Assembly (NCBI RefSeq): GCF_001028175.1
Contig: NZ_AEJF01000136.1
Coordinates: 20,867-84,866 of the forward strand
Source of the DNA: Caballeronia mineralivorans PML1(12)
GTDB taxonomy: Bacteria; Pseudomonadota; Gammaproteobacteria; Burkholderiales; Burkholderiaceae
DNA: 64,000 nucleotides
Direction: 5' to 3'
The translations under genes and the position numbers were made by a program. Shown here piece by piece: positions 41,946-50,375 of the stretch. The notes beneath the pieces are model-generated. The model searched no databases. It was not told the DNA's origin and saw only the letters and a program-made list of their open reading frames with translations. How positions within the stretch are numbered: position 1 is the first letter of the stretch; every line of letters starts with the position of its first letter.

Positions 41946-42884
41946 TCACTTTGTCTGGCACCCGCCACGTGCCCGTATCAGCGCGGCGGCCGATGTAATC
42001 GATGTCTGCTCCACAGCGACCTTCGCGATCCCAGGCAGCGCGTCTTCGGCTAGTTGCGTCAGCGTGCGCCCCGGCGGCATTTCGACGAACACCTGCGCTC
42101 CGAGTTCGCCCAGTACGATAGTCGAGTCGTGCCAGCGAACGGGATATCGCAGGTTGGTCGCGAGGTCGGTGCGAATGACATCGGCCTGACGCAAGGGCCG
42201 CGCGCCGCGATTGCTGATATACGGAATCGATGGCGCACGAAACGCGATCCTGCTCGCGGCTTCGGTGAGTTCGCGAGCGGCATCGTCGAGAAGCACGCAA
42301 TGGGACGGTACGCTCACCGCAAGCCGCTCGGCCTTGCGCGCGCCGGCTTTTAGCGCGCGTTCGCGCACGCGGTCGAGATCCGCGTCGGCGCCTGCGACCA
42401 CGATCTGTCGCGGTGCATTCAAGTTCGCGATGTAAGCGGCCTGCGTATGAGCATTCGCGATCACCGCGTCGAGCTCGCGCTCGCCAAGACCGGACACAGC
42501 GAGCATTCCGTAACCCTGCGGATAAGCGCGCTCCATCAATTGCGCGCGCAGGTGCAGGAGCTTTAAAGCGTCATCGAAAGAAATGGCTTCGCACGCGACC
42601 GCCGCGCCATAAGCCCCCACCGATAAACCTGCCACCACGTCCGGCACGATGCCTTCATCGTGTAGTGCCCGCACCGTGGCTACACCCGCGACCAGCAAGC
42701 TGATCTGCACGGCGACGGTCGAATTCAATGCATCGGCATGGTCGAGATTGAGCACGTCGATATGCAGCACGTCGGAGGCTTCTTCGATGGTCTCAGCAAT
42801 CCGTGCGTGCGGCGTGGCGCCGCCGAGCGTGTGCAAAAAGTCCGCGAATTGCGAGCCTTGACCGGGGAAGAGGAACGCGATCAT
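41946..42884 (-). CDS. mdcH: Malonate decarboxylase, malonyl-CoA:ACP transacylase subunit
   Basis: A 312-residue acyltransferase of the FabD fold, with FLFPGQGSQF at the start, catalytic serine in GLSVGAYGAAV, and a histidine in VSVPSHCVL. MdcH loads malonate from malonyl-CoA onto the prosthetic group of MdcC so that the decarboxylase cycle can begin. Start set at 42884 because the frame upstream overlaps mdcG. It is the last gene of the mdc operon, following mdcG with a 4-bp overlap. Confidence 0.92.
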   Translation of the reverse strand: MIAFLFPGQGSQFADFLHTLGGATPHARIAETIEEASDVLHIDVLNLDHADALNSTVAVQISLLVAGVATVRALHDEGIVPDVVAGLSVGAYGAAVACEAISFDDALKLLHLRAQLMERAYPQGYGMLAVSGLGERELDAVIANAHTQAAYIANLNAPRQIVVAGADADLDRVRERALKAGARKAERLAVSVPSHCVLLDDAARELTEAASRIAFRAPSIPYISNRGARPLRQADVIRTDLATNLRYPVRWHDSTIVLGELGAQVFVEMPPGRTLTQLAEDALPGIAKVAVEQTSITSAAALIRARGGCQTK

Positions 42885-43519
42885 GCGGCGCAATCCGCCT
42901 GCCAGGGATCGGCGACGAGCTTCGGGCCATCGGCGCAACGCATCATCACGCGTGCGCCCGGGTGCGCGAATTCGGCCAGTGAGAACGCGGCGTCATGCGT
43001 CTGGATTTGCATATCAACGCGTGTGCCGTGGTCGAGCGCTGCTTGGGAGAGAGCATCGAATAATGTCTTCGCGGTGGTGCGGTCCAGTCGCTCAGGCGCG
43101 CGCATCAGCAGATCGAGATCGCTCGTTTGCGTGACCGTTGGACAGCCACTCGCCAGTTCGAAGCCGACGCTGCCGGTGGGTCCCCAAACGTAGCCGCTTG
43201 CATTGCAGAGGGGGGAGATCGCTTGAAGCAATGCAAACGCGGGCAAGCTCTTGCGCGTCATTAAAGGCTTCAGCTTCCTAAGCGCTTCCGGCCTCAGCAC
43301 CAGTTCAACATAACGCGGGTCAAGCCAGGAGCCAAAGCGTTCGCCGCGTGTCTCGCCCCGAACGCCAACCGCGATCAAGCCGTTCAACGACACGGCCCGT
43401 CGAACCACCACGAACGGTGCGCGTTTCAATGACGCCGGGATCCACGCCGGCGCATCCGAAAAATTGGGCGTACCTGGCGCAAGCCGCAGCAGATCGTGTG
43501 GGCTCACGACGCGTCCCAT
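42881..43519 (-). CDS. mdcG: Phosphoribosyl-dephospho-CoA transferase (holo-ACP synthase of malonate decarboxylase)
   Basis: A 212-residue MdcG protein, which attaches the 2'-(5''-phosphoribosyl)-3'-dephospho-CoA prosthetic group to the acyl-carrier subunit MdcC. Landmarks are SPHDLLRLAPG at the start, VVVRRAVSLNGLIAVGVRG, and the nucleotidyltransferase-like TSDLDLLMRAP with paired aspartates. ATG at 43519 is used; a GTG at 43507, overlapping the mdcE stop as GTGA, is an equally plausible start. Confidence 0.9.
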   Translation of the reverse strand: MGRVVSPHDLLRLAPGTPNFSDAPAWIPASLKRAPFVVVRRAVSLNGLIAVGVRGETRGERFGSWLDPRYVELVLRPEALRKLKPLMTRKSLPAFALLQAISPLCNASGYVWGPTGSVGFELASGCPTVTQTSDLDLLMRAPERLDRTTAKTLFDALSQAALDHGTRVDMQIQTHDAAFSLAEFAHPGARVMMRCADGPKLVADPWQADCAA

Positions 43520-44325
43520 TGCTCCGCCATGCGCTTGCGGACTTCTATCGACGCCGCGCGAATCTGCTTCGCATCCGCCGATTTCAATCGCGACGACAGA
43601 TCGCGCGGTCCTTGCCGAGCATCGTCGATAGCCGCGATCAACGATGCCCGCACGCGTCCAATATCTTCTTGTCCAGGCGTATCCGCATCAATGCCGGCAA
43701 TCAGCTCATGCAGCAGCCCAAGCTTCGCGTAAGCGCTCATCTTGTACGACATAGGCAGCACGCGGTCGCCGAGTTCATCGAGTCCTTCCACATTGCGCCG
43801 CGTGACACGCGCGGCCGCTTCCTTGCCCATCGCGTGCACGCTGATGCCGTCCGCGTCCAGCGCGATGATCCGGTTCGCCTGATAACCATGCGCGAGGAAC
43901 GCGCCGGACATCGCCGGGCCAACGATCAGCGCAATCACCGGATGTCCGGCAAGCCGCGCACTCGCGTAGGCATCGACGGCGGCAGCGCACGCGAGATGGA
44001 CGCCGAGCAATTCTTCGCGGCGTCCATAAGCCTGGCTTTTCACATCGACGATAGCCACGATAGGACGCTTGACCGAAGTCTCGCGGTCCGCATCTATCGC
44101 GTTGCGTACGGCGCGCGCGAGCAGCCAGCCTTGTTCGAGGCCGACCACGTTATCGGTTGCGCGCGGAAAGCGGTTATGCGGATCGGGAACGACGGTGATG
44201 AAACGCGCGGTCGTCTCGCCGAGCGGCGCATCGGCGTTGCGGATCGGACCTTCGTTGTTCGACGCCGATCCTTTGCCCGACGTCAACGCGTCGAACCAGA
44301 TCTGCCCACGTGATGCTTCCATCAT
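43504..44325 (-). CDS. mdcE: Malonate decarboxylase gamma subunit
   Basis: A 273-residue carboxyltransferase-like subunit of the crotonase fold. It carries LLGVHLACAAAVDAYASARL, HPVIALIVGPAMSGAFLAHG and DADGISVHAMGKEAAARVT, the standard MdcE signature. With MdcD it decarboxylates malonyl-S-ACP to acetyl-S-ACP. The ATG at 44325, preceded by AAGGAGATGC, overlaps the mdcD stop by 4 bp; its 3' end overlaps mdcG. Confidence 0.92.
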   Translation of the reverse strand: MMEASRGQIWFDALTSGKGSASNNEGPIRNADAPLGETTARFITVVPDPHNRFPRATDNVVGLEQGWLLARAVRNAIDADRETSVKRPIVAIVDVKSQAYGRREELLGVHLACAAAVDAYASARLAGHPVIALIVGPAMSGAFLAHGYQANRIIALDADGISVHAMGKEAAARVTRRNVEGLDELGDRVLPMSYKMSAYAKLGLLHELIAGIDADTPGQEDIGRVRASLIAAIDDARQGPRDLSSRLKSADAKQIRAASIEVRKRMAEQWDAS

Positions 44326-45167
44326 GCATCTCCTTGCCAAAGCGTCCGCAACACAGCGGGGTCGATTGTCGATGGATCGACGCGCGCAAGCCGTTCAAGT
44401 TGCGCATCGACCTGTTCTGTTCGATGGCTCGCCGGCACACCGCGTTCGAACGCGCTGAGCACGGCGTCGCGAACCTGATTCGTATCGTCTTCCACGAGAG
44501 TATCAGCAAGACCCACGGCGGTACGTTGTTCGCCGCCAATCATCGACCAGATAAGCCGACGATCGCGTGAATCGAGCTCCTCCACGCCCGCTTCCTGTTC
44601 GATGACTTCAGGTCCGTTCATCCCCAGCCGCGCCTGCCGTGTCATCACGAGCCGGCTGCATAAGGCCGCCGCAAGCGACATTCCGCCGAAGCAGCCCACC
44701 ATGCCGCCGATCACACCGACGACCGGCACGTATCGACGCAACGCGACGATCGCCGCCTGAATCTCCGCGATGACCGCGAGCCCGAGATTCGCTTCCTGCA
44801 GCCTGACACCGCCGGTTTCGAACAAGATCACTGGCCGTATCTTGCGGCCCGCTTCGAGCTCGCGCACAGCCAGTTCAAGCGCCGCCGCGATCTTCGCACC
44901 CGACACTTCGCCGATGCTGCCGCCCTGGAACGCGGGCTCGATCGCAGCGATAACCGCCGCCTCGCCACCGAGCTTACCGCGTGCGATAACCACGCCGTCG
45001 TCGGACTGGCAGACGACATTCTGCATGGCGAGCCACGGCGATTCCAGCTGGTCGAATGGCCCGATCAACTCGCGAAAGGTGCCTGCGTCGAGCAATGCAC
45101 GGGCGCGCTCGCGTGCGGTCAGTTCGATAAAACTATGCTGCGCGATGAAGATATCGTGGGCGCTCAC
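44322..45167 (-). CDS. mdcD: Malonate decarboxylase beta subunit
   Basis: A 281-residue carboxyltransferase subunit. VICARGKLGGEAAVIAAIEP-like core, FETGGVRLQEANLGLAVIAE, and VIGGMVGCFGGMSLAAALCS place it in the MdcD family, the catalytic partner of MdcE. It overlaps mdcC upstream and mdcE downstream by 4 bp each, as expected for subunits made in fixed proportion. Confidence 0.92.
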   Translation of the reverse strand: MSAHDIFIAQHSFIELTARERARALLDAGTFRELIGPFDQLESPWLAMQNVVCQSDDGVVIARGKLGGEAAVIAAIEPAFQGGSIGEVSGAKIAAALELAVRELEAGRKIRPVILFETGGVRLQEANLGLAVIAEIQAAIVALRRYVPVVGVIGGMVGCFGGMSLAAALCSRLVMTRQARLGMNGPEVIEQEAGVEELDSRDRRLIWSMIGGEQRTAVGLADTLVEDDTNQVRDAVLSAFERGVPASHRTEQVDAQLERLARVDPSTIDPAVLRTLWQGDA

Positions 45168-45466
45168 GGTGCATCTCCTTCGCTCGCTTCAACCGCTTCG
45201 GCGAGGCGCAACATGACGACACCGGGCGTCGCGCCGAAGTCGTTGAGTTCGAGTCGGGCGGCGCCGTCGTAGCGCGAGAAGAAACGGTCGAGCACGCTTT
45301 TCCAGACGTGTTCATAACCGTCCACGCTCGTGCGGATCACGACTTCCGCGTGTTGACTCTCCGATGGCGACAGCAGGATTTCCAGGTCGCCCGAGCCGAC
45401 CACGCCCACATGCGCGCGTTGCGGCACGGGGCGGGTGGCGGGATATTCATAGCGCAAGTTTTCCAT
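45164..45466 (-). CDS. mdcC: Malonate decarboxylase acyl carrier protein (delta subunit)
   Basis: A 100-residue acyl-carrier subunit. The prosthetic-group serine is Ser25 in VGVVGSGDLEILL. MdcC carries acetyl and malonyl groups on phosphoribosyl-dephospho-CoA during decarboxylation. Its length is normal for the family. It lies between mdcB (15-bp gap) and mdcD (4-bp overlap). Confidence 0.93.
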   Translation of the reverse strand: MENLRYEYPATRPVPQRAHVGVVGSGDLEILLSPSESQHAEVVIRTSVDGYEHVWKSVLDRFFSRYDGAARLELNDFGATPGVVMLRLAEAVEASEGDAP

Positions 45467-45481
45467 GGCGTGTTCTCCGCG

Positions 45482-46339
45482 TCAGTCGACGCGCGGCAAG
45501 GTGTCGAGGAAGAGGGTGGCGGCCAGCAGATCCGCGGCGCCACCGGGCGATGCGTTCAGTTCGGTTAGCCGGTGATCGAGACGGGTGAGCGCGGCGCGGC
45601 CTTGCGGTTGCGCTGCGCCGCCTGCTTGCAGCACGTCGCGCGCGCCGGATTGCGCCGCTTCGAGCGCGACGCGGCCGCCACGATGCAGCACGCAGGTGTC
45701 ATCGAGCGTCGCAATGATGGCGAGCAACGCATCGAGCCGCGCTTCGTCTTCGGTCGCGCCATTCGCACGCGATCGATGCAACGCGGGCAAGCCGGCTTCG
45801 AGCACGTGCGGAAAACCCTCTGCGGCCTGCCCGCGCGCGCCCGCCACGCCGAAGCGCTGGACCACGCGCGCACCGTTACTCAACGCGTTGGGCGACGGCG
45901 CGAAACGATCGTCGAAGCGCGCGATAGCGGCGGCTTGCGCACAGAGTACGGAGGGGTCGCTGAGCGGACTCATTGCGGCAGCGGCGCATAACAAGCCAAC
46001 GACCCAGATCGCCCCACGATGCGCATTGCTGCCATTCGTTGCACGCAGCATAGCGACTTCACCTTCGCGGCCGATACGCGCAAGTTGCTCACGCAGCCGT
46101 TGCGAGGGTTTTTCGCCAATGGCTGCGCACGCCAGCTCAAGAAAAGTTGATCGCAACGAACGCGCCGAACGAAGCATGGTGTCGAGGTCGAGATCGCGAT
46201 GCGCACCGCTTCCACGCCGGTCCACCAGCGCGGGTTTCGGCGTGAGGCACGCTTCGTCGATCAACGCTGTGACTGCTTTATCCGCGATGATCGATGGGTC
46301 GCAGGCAATGTCGAAGAATACGGGTTGAGTGCAGGCCAT
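45482..46339 (-). CDS. mdcB: Triphosphoribosyl-dephospho-CoA synthase
   Basis: A 285-residue CitG/MdcB-family enzyme that makes the precursor of the MdcC prosthetic group from ATP and dephospho-CoA. Family landmarks include ALIDEACLTPKPALVDRRGSGAHRDLD at the start, NGSNAHRGAIWVVGLL and DDTCVLHRGG. It starts 6 bp after mdcA. Confidence 0.92.
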   Translation of the reverse strand: MACTQPVFFDIACDPSIIADKAVTALIDEACLTPKPALVDRRGSGAHRDLDLDTMLRSARSLRSTFLELACAAIGEKPSQRLREQLARIGREGEVAMLRATNGSNAHRGAIWVVGLLCAAAAMSPLSDPSVLCAQAAAIARFDDRFAPSPNALSNGARVVQRFGVAGARGQAAEGFPHVLEAGLPALHRSRANGATEDEARLDALLAIIATLDDTCVLHRGGRVALEAAQSGARDVLQAGGAAQPQGRAALTRLDHRLTELNASPGGAADLLAATLFLDTLPRVD

Positions 46340-46345
46340 CGCGTT

Positions 46346-48022
46346 TCACCAGCCGCGGAATTTTGCCGGCGGCTGATACAGCCCGCCCGACCACGCGACC
46401 AGATCGTCGATACTCCGTGCCGCCAGCAACGAGCGTTTCGCTTCGCCGCGCCGGATGCCGAGGTCTTCCGGATACGCAACAATGCCCCGTCGACGCAATT
46501 CCGCCGTCTTGGCGGGGTCGGCGCGCATGCCGATGGGTGTCACGCCCGCCACCGCGCTCAACGCCGCACGGCGCTCCTCCACGCCTTCGGCCGCGTGCAG
46601 ATACGCGATCCCTTCTTCAGTGACCACATGGCTCACGTCGTCGCCGTAGATCATCACCGGGGCAATCGGCATGTTGCTCTGCTTGCCGACGGCGATGGCA
46701 TCGAGCGCATCCACAATGGTCGGCTCGCCGCCCTTCTTGAAGGTTTCGGCGGTTTGAACAACGAGCTTATGACCGCGTCCGATCGCGTTGTTCGGCCCGT
46801 CGTTTTTCATCAGCGATAACCACGCCGCGCTCGAATGACGGCGTCCGCGCGGATCGTGTCCCATGTTCGGCGCACCGCCGAATCCGGCGAGGCGGCCGAG
46901 CGTCACGGTAGATGAGTTCGCGTCGGCGTCCATCTGCAGCGTCGAGCCGATAAACAGATCGACGCCATATTGACCCGCAAGCTGGCACAGCACGCGGTTC
47001 GATCGCAGGCTGCCGTCGCGGCCGGTAAAGAACACATCCGAGCGCGCTTCGATGTAATCCTCCATGCCCACTTCGCTGCCGAAACAATGCACGCTTTCCA
47101 CCCAGCCGCTTTCGATAGCCGGGATCAGCGTGGGATGCGGATTGAGCGCCCAGTGCGTGCAGATCTTGCCTTTCAGGCCATGCGCCGCGCCATAGGTCGG
47201 CAGCAGCAATTCGATCGCGGCGGTATCGAAGCCGATGCCGTGATTCAGCGCCGTCACGCCATAACGCTCGTAGATGCCGCGAATGGTCATCATCGCCATG
47301 AGGATCTGCAACTCGCCGATATGACGCGGATCGCGCGTGAACAGCGGTTCGACGGCAAACGGCCGGTCGGCCTGCACGACTACATCGACCCATGAACCTG
47401 GAATATCGACGCGCGGCAATTCGTCGACGATCTCGTTCACCTGCGCCACCACGATGCCATGACGGAACGCAGTCGCCTCAACGATGGTCGGCGTGTCCTC
47501 AGTGTTCGGACCCGTATACAAATTGCCGTGGCGATCGGCCTGCACCGCGCAGACCAGCGCGACTTGCGGCGTCAGGTCGATGAACATGCGCGCATACAAC
47601 TCGATATACGTATAGATCGCGCCGATCTCGAGTTGCCCGTCTTCGAGCAATTGCGCCACGCGCAGGCTCTGCGGCCCCGCGAACGAGAAGTCCACTTTCC
47701 GGGCAATGCCACGTTCGAACAACGTCAGATGTTCGGGCCGGCTGATGCTGGATATGAGGAGATGCACGTCGTGCACACGTGCCGGATCGAGCTTGGCGAA
47801 TGCGCGCGAGAGGAAGTCGGCTTGCTTCTGGTTGTTGCCTTCCAGCGCGACACGATCGCCGGATTGAATCAGGGTTTCGAGGGCATCGACGATGCGTTCT
47901 GCTTTGAGCACGCCGTTGTCGAGCCAGCCTTCGATAGCCTTCAGGCGCCGGGCCTTTTCCAGTGCACGCGTGTTCCACTGACGCGGTGCCGGGACGGTTT
48001 CAGCTTGGGCGGGAGGATTCAT
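46346..48022 (-). CDS. mdcA: Malonate decarboxylase alpha subunit (acetyl-S-ACP:malonate ACP transferase)
   Basis: A 558-residue CoA-transferase-like protein. It exchanges acetyl for malonyl on MdcC. Landmarks: GDRVALEGNNQKQADFLSRA near 55, LTPQVALVCAVQADRHGNLY, GFDTAAIELLLPTYGA and HCFGSEVGMEDYIEARSDVF. GAGG lies ahead of its ATG at 48022. It is the first structural gene of the operon, 32 bp after the GntR gene on the same strand. Confidence 0.95.
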   Translation of the reverse strand: MNPPAQAETVPAPRQWNTRALEKARRLKAIEGWLDNGVLKAERIVDALETLIQSGDRVALEGNNQKQADFLSRAFAKLDPARVHDVHLLISSISRPEHLTLFERGIARKVDFSFAGPQSLRVAQLLEDGQLEIGAIYTYIELYARMFIDLTPQVALVCAVQADRHGNLYTGPNTEDTPTIVEATAFRHGIVVAQVNEIVDELPRVDIPGSWVDVVVQADRPFAVEPLFTRDPRHIGELQILMAMMTIRGIYERYGVTALNHGIGFDTAAIELLLPTYGAAHGLKGKICTHWALNPHPTLIPAIESGWVESVHCFGSEVGMEDYIEARSDVFFTGRDGSLRSNRVLCQLAGQYGVDLFIGSTLQMDADANSSTVTLGRLAGFGGAPNMGHDPRGRRHSSAAWLSLMKNDGPNNAIGRGHKLVVQTAETFKKGGEPTIVDALDAIAVGKQSNMPIAPVMIYGDDVSHVVTEEGIAYLHAAEGVEERRAALSAVAGVTPIGMRADPAKTAELRRRGIVAYPEDLGIRRGEAKRSLLAARSIDDLVAWSGGLYQPPAKFRGW

Positions 48023-48054
48023 GCGGTGGCCTCGGTATTGAATGGATCCAGCGA

Positions 48055-48795
48055 TCAGGCTGACCGCGAAGTGGAAGCACGGCGGCGCTTCTTCGGCTGC
48101 GCGGCTTGAGCCTGCATTTGCGCATCGTGGAGAAAACGATAAACCAGTTCGCCCGTCGCGAGCAGATGGCGTGCGACAAGTGTTTGGGCCGCTTCGGTAT
48201 CGCGGGCGCGCAACGCCTCGAGAATGGCTTCGTGCTCGGCGTCCGACTGGCCTTTGAACGTGGGCATACCGAACTTGAGCCGCAGATAACGCTCGCCTCG
48301 CCGATGCATCGTACCGATCAGTTCCATCAGATGAGGACGCTCGGCGGGCGCATACAGGCTCATATGGAACTGCTCGTTGCGTACTACATACAGCGCAGGG
48401 TCCGGCTCGTTGGCCGCGGCCTCCAGCAATTTGCGCGCCTCAGCCAGCGTTGCCTCCGTATGACGTTCGATCGCGATACCGATCGCGAGACTCTCCAGCG
48501 ACGCGCGGATCTCGTAGATCTCGCGGGCTTCATCGGGCGATTGCAGACTCACCGATGCACCGCGATTCTGCTCGATAGTGACCCAGCCCTCGCTGTCCAG
48601 TTGCCTGAACGCCTCGCGTACGGGAATGGCGCTGACGGAGAACTGCCTGGCGATAGCGTCTTGCCGCAGCGGCTCACCCGGCAGCAGGGTGCCTTCGACA
48701 ATCGCCGAGCGCAACGCGTCCGCTATATAACGCGGCGTGCTTTGGCGCGGCTCGAATTGCGCCTCGCGGAACAGGGGATTCAGCTCGTTTTTCAT
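48055..48795 (-). CDS. GntR family (FCD) regulator, probable malonate operon regulator
   Basis: A 246-residue GntR regulator with an N-terminal winged HTH (RYIADALRSAIVEGTLLPGE, then DAIARQFSVSAIPVREAFRQL) and a C-terminal all-helical FCD domain (about 90-220, metal-binding type). It lies directly before mdcA on the same strand and is divergent from an MFS gene at 48985, so it probably represses the mdc genes and the carrier until malonate or a derivative binds (MdcY-like role, inferred). ATG at 48795 was preferred over an open frame further upstream. Confidence 0.88.
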   Translation of the reverse strand: MKNELNPLFREAQFEPRQSTPRYIADALRSAIVEGTLLPGEPLRQDAIARQFSVSAIPVREAFRQLDSEGWVTIEQNRGASVSLQSPDEAREIYEIRASLESLAIGIAIERHTEATLAEARKLLEAAANEPDPALYVVRNEQFHMSLYAPAERPHLMELIGTMHRRGERYLRLKFGMPTFKGQSDAEHEAILEALRARDTEAAQTLVARHLLATGELVYRFLHDAQMQAQAAQPKKRRRASTSRSA

Positions 48796-48942
48796 GCTTT
48801 TTCCTACCGAAGCTAGGTACAAGTGCGGAGTGGTCAACAGCTCGTTTTCAAATATTATATATGAAATTGCACTTTAGGCCGGGAACGCAAGACCCGGTGC
48901 TTACCCGCAGACGCCCGGTCAACCGAAGAGAGTGCGTCGCTT

Positions 48943-48962
48943 ATATCAGGTTCATATCAGGT
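48943..48962. promoter_or_regulatory. Tandem ATATCAGGT repeats, candidate regulator site
   Basis: ATATCAGGT at 48943-48951 recurs exactly at 48954-48962, an 11-bp period or about one helical turn, in the 189-bp region between the divergent GntR regulator and MFS genes. The second copy ends 22 bp before the MFS start codon. It is a good candidate for a GntR-dependent operator controlling one or both sides. Confidence 0.45.
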
Positions 48963-48984
48963 CACACCTACGAGGAAGACAGTC

Positions 48985-50292
48985 ATGCCAAGCACGCTGG
49001 AACGTTCGATAGGCGCCGCCCGGCGCACGCGTACGCCACTTAACCGGACCCAGATAGTAGGCTTCTGGGGTGCCTGGGCGGGATGGACGCTCGATGGCAT
49101 GGACTCGTTCATCTATGCGCTGGTACTGGCGCCCGCGCTGACGGAACTGTTGCCGAGGTCAGGCTACGCGGCCACGCCGGCAAATGTCGGATTGGCTGGG
49201 TCGATCCTGTTCGCGCTGTTCCTCGTGGGTTGGGGGCTGTCTTTCATTTGGGGGCCGCTTGCCGACCGCTTCGGGCGCACCAAGGTGCTCGCCGCGACCA
49301 TCTTCACCTTTGCGATCTTTACCGGGCTTGCCGCGACCTCGCACACGGTGTGGGAGCTGGGCATTTATCGCTTTCTTGCGGGCGTGGGTATTGGCGGGGA
49401 GTGGGCGCTGGCCGGCACTTATGTTGCTGAAGCGTGGCCGGAAGATCGTCGCAAGATGGGTGCGGGTTATCTGCAGACGGGGTATTACGCTGGCTTCTTC
49501 ATGGCCGCTGCACTTAACTATACGATCGGCGCAACCTTTGGCTGGCGCGCGATGTTCCTGGTCGGCGTAGTGCCGGTGATCGTGTCCATCATTGTGTTGC
49601 TGCGCGTGAAGGAAACCGACAAGTGGCAGAAGGTCGAAGCAACGGTGGTCAAGCAGGCCAGTTCGTTGCGAACGATTTTTTCCGCGCAATATAAACAGCG
49701 GACCATCGTTGCGACGGTGTTGTTGACCGTGGCGATTATTGGCCTGTGGGCGGGGGCCGTGTACGAACCATCCGCCGTCATTCAACTTGCAACGAAGGCC
49801 GGCATGACGAAGGCGGACGCTGCACGAACCGCATCGATTGCGACAGGCTTGTTGTCGATCGGCACGATTATCGGTTGTCTCGCGTTGCCGCCTATTGCCG
49901 AGCGTATTGGCCGCAAACTTACACTGGCGGTGTACTTCGTGGGTATGGCGTTATCGATCGTACTGGCGTTCGGCTGGGCCTTCTATTTGGAGAATGGGCT
50001 TGTGCCGTTTATCGCGTTGCTGGTGGTGCTGGGTTTCTTCGGCGGCAACTTCGCGTTGTTCAGCCTGTGGTTGCCGGAGCAGTTCGAAACCCGCGTGCGT
50101 GCTACGGCGTTCGCTTTCTGTACATCGATAGGGCGGTTTTTTGGGGCGATCGTGAACTTTGGGATCGGCGCAATGGTGCTGCACATGAAGACGCTCGGCG
50201 TGCCTATTGCACTGACTGCCGTTGCGTTTGTGATCGGGCTTGCGGTGATCCCTTTTGCGCCGGAAACGAAGGGGCAGGACTTACCGACATAG
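48985..50292 (+). CDS. MFS transporter, candidate malonate carrier
   Basis: A 435-residue MFS protein with twelve hydrophobic segments, a segment-1 GAWAGWTLDGMDSFIYALVL motif (the DGxD-like signature of acid:H+ symporters), and the loop 2-3 motif GPLADRFGRTKVL repeated in weaker form as PPIAERIGRKLTL in the second half. It is divergent from the mdc operon's regulator; the usual mdc carrier genes (mdcF or mdcLM) are absent, so it probably imports malonate (inference). GAGGAAG precedes the ATG. It converges on the agmatinase-family gene with a hairpin between them. Confidence 0.85.
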   Translation: MPSTLERSIGAARRTRTPLNRTQIVGFWGAWAGWTLDGMDSFIYALVLAPALTELLPRSGYAATPANVGLAGSILFALFLVGWGLSFIWGPLADRFGRTKVLAATIFTFAIFTGLAATSHTVWELGIYRFLAGVGIGGEWALAGTYVAEAWPEDRRKMGAGYLQTGYYAGFFMAAALNYTIGATFGWRAMFLVGVVPVIVSIIVLLRVKETDKWQKVEATVVKQASSLRTIFSAQYKQRTIVATVLLTVAIIGLWAGAVYEPSAVIQLATKAGMTKADAARTASIATGLLSIGTIIGCLALPPIAERIGRKLTLAVYFVGMALSIVLAFGWAFYLENGLVPFIALLVVLGFFGGNFALFSLWLPEQFETRVRATAFAFCTSIGRFFGAIVNFGIGAMVLHMKTLGVPIALTAVAFVIGLAVIPFAPETKGQDLPT

Positions 50293-50340
50293 GATCGCTC
50301 GCGCCGGCGAACGGGTTTGGGTTTTCGTCTGCCGGCGCCG

Positions 50341-50367
50341 GTGGTCGGGGGCATCACCCCCGACCAC
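50341..50367. terminator. Bidirectional terminator-like hairpin
   Basis: An 11-bp perfect stem (starting GTGGTCGGGGG) with the loop CATCA lies between the convergent MFS and agmatinase-family genes, where both transcripts should end. No long T-run follows on either side, so it may act with Rho or as a 3' end stabiliser. Part of its stem sequence (CCCCCGACCA) also occurs in the hairpin near 9634. Confidence 0.6.
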
Positions 50368-50375
50368 TAAGGCTC

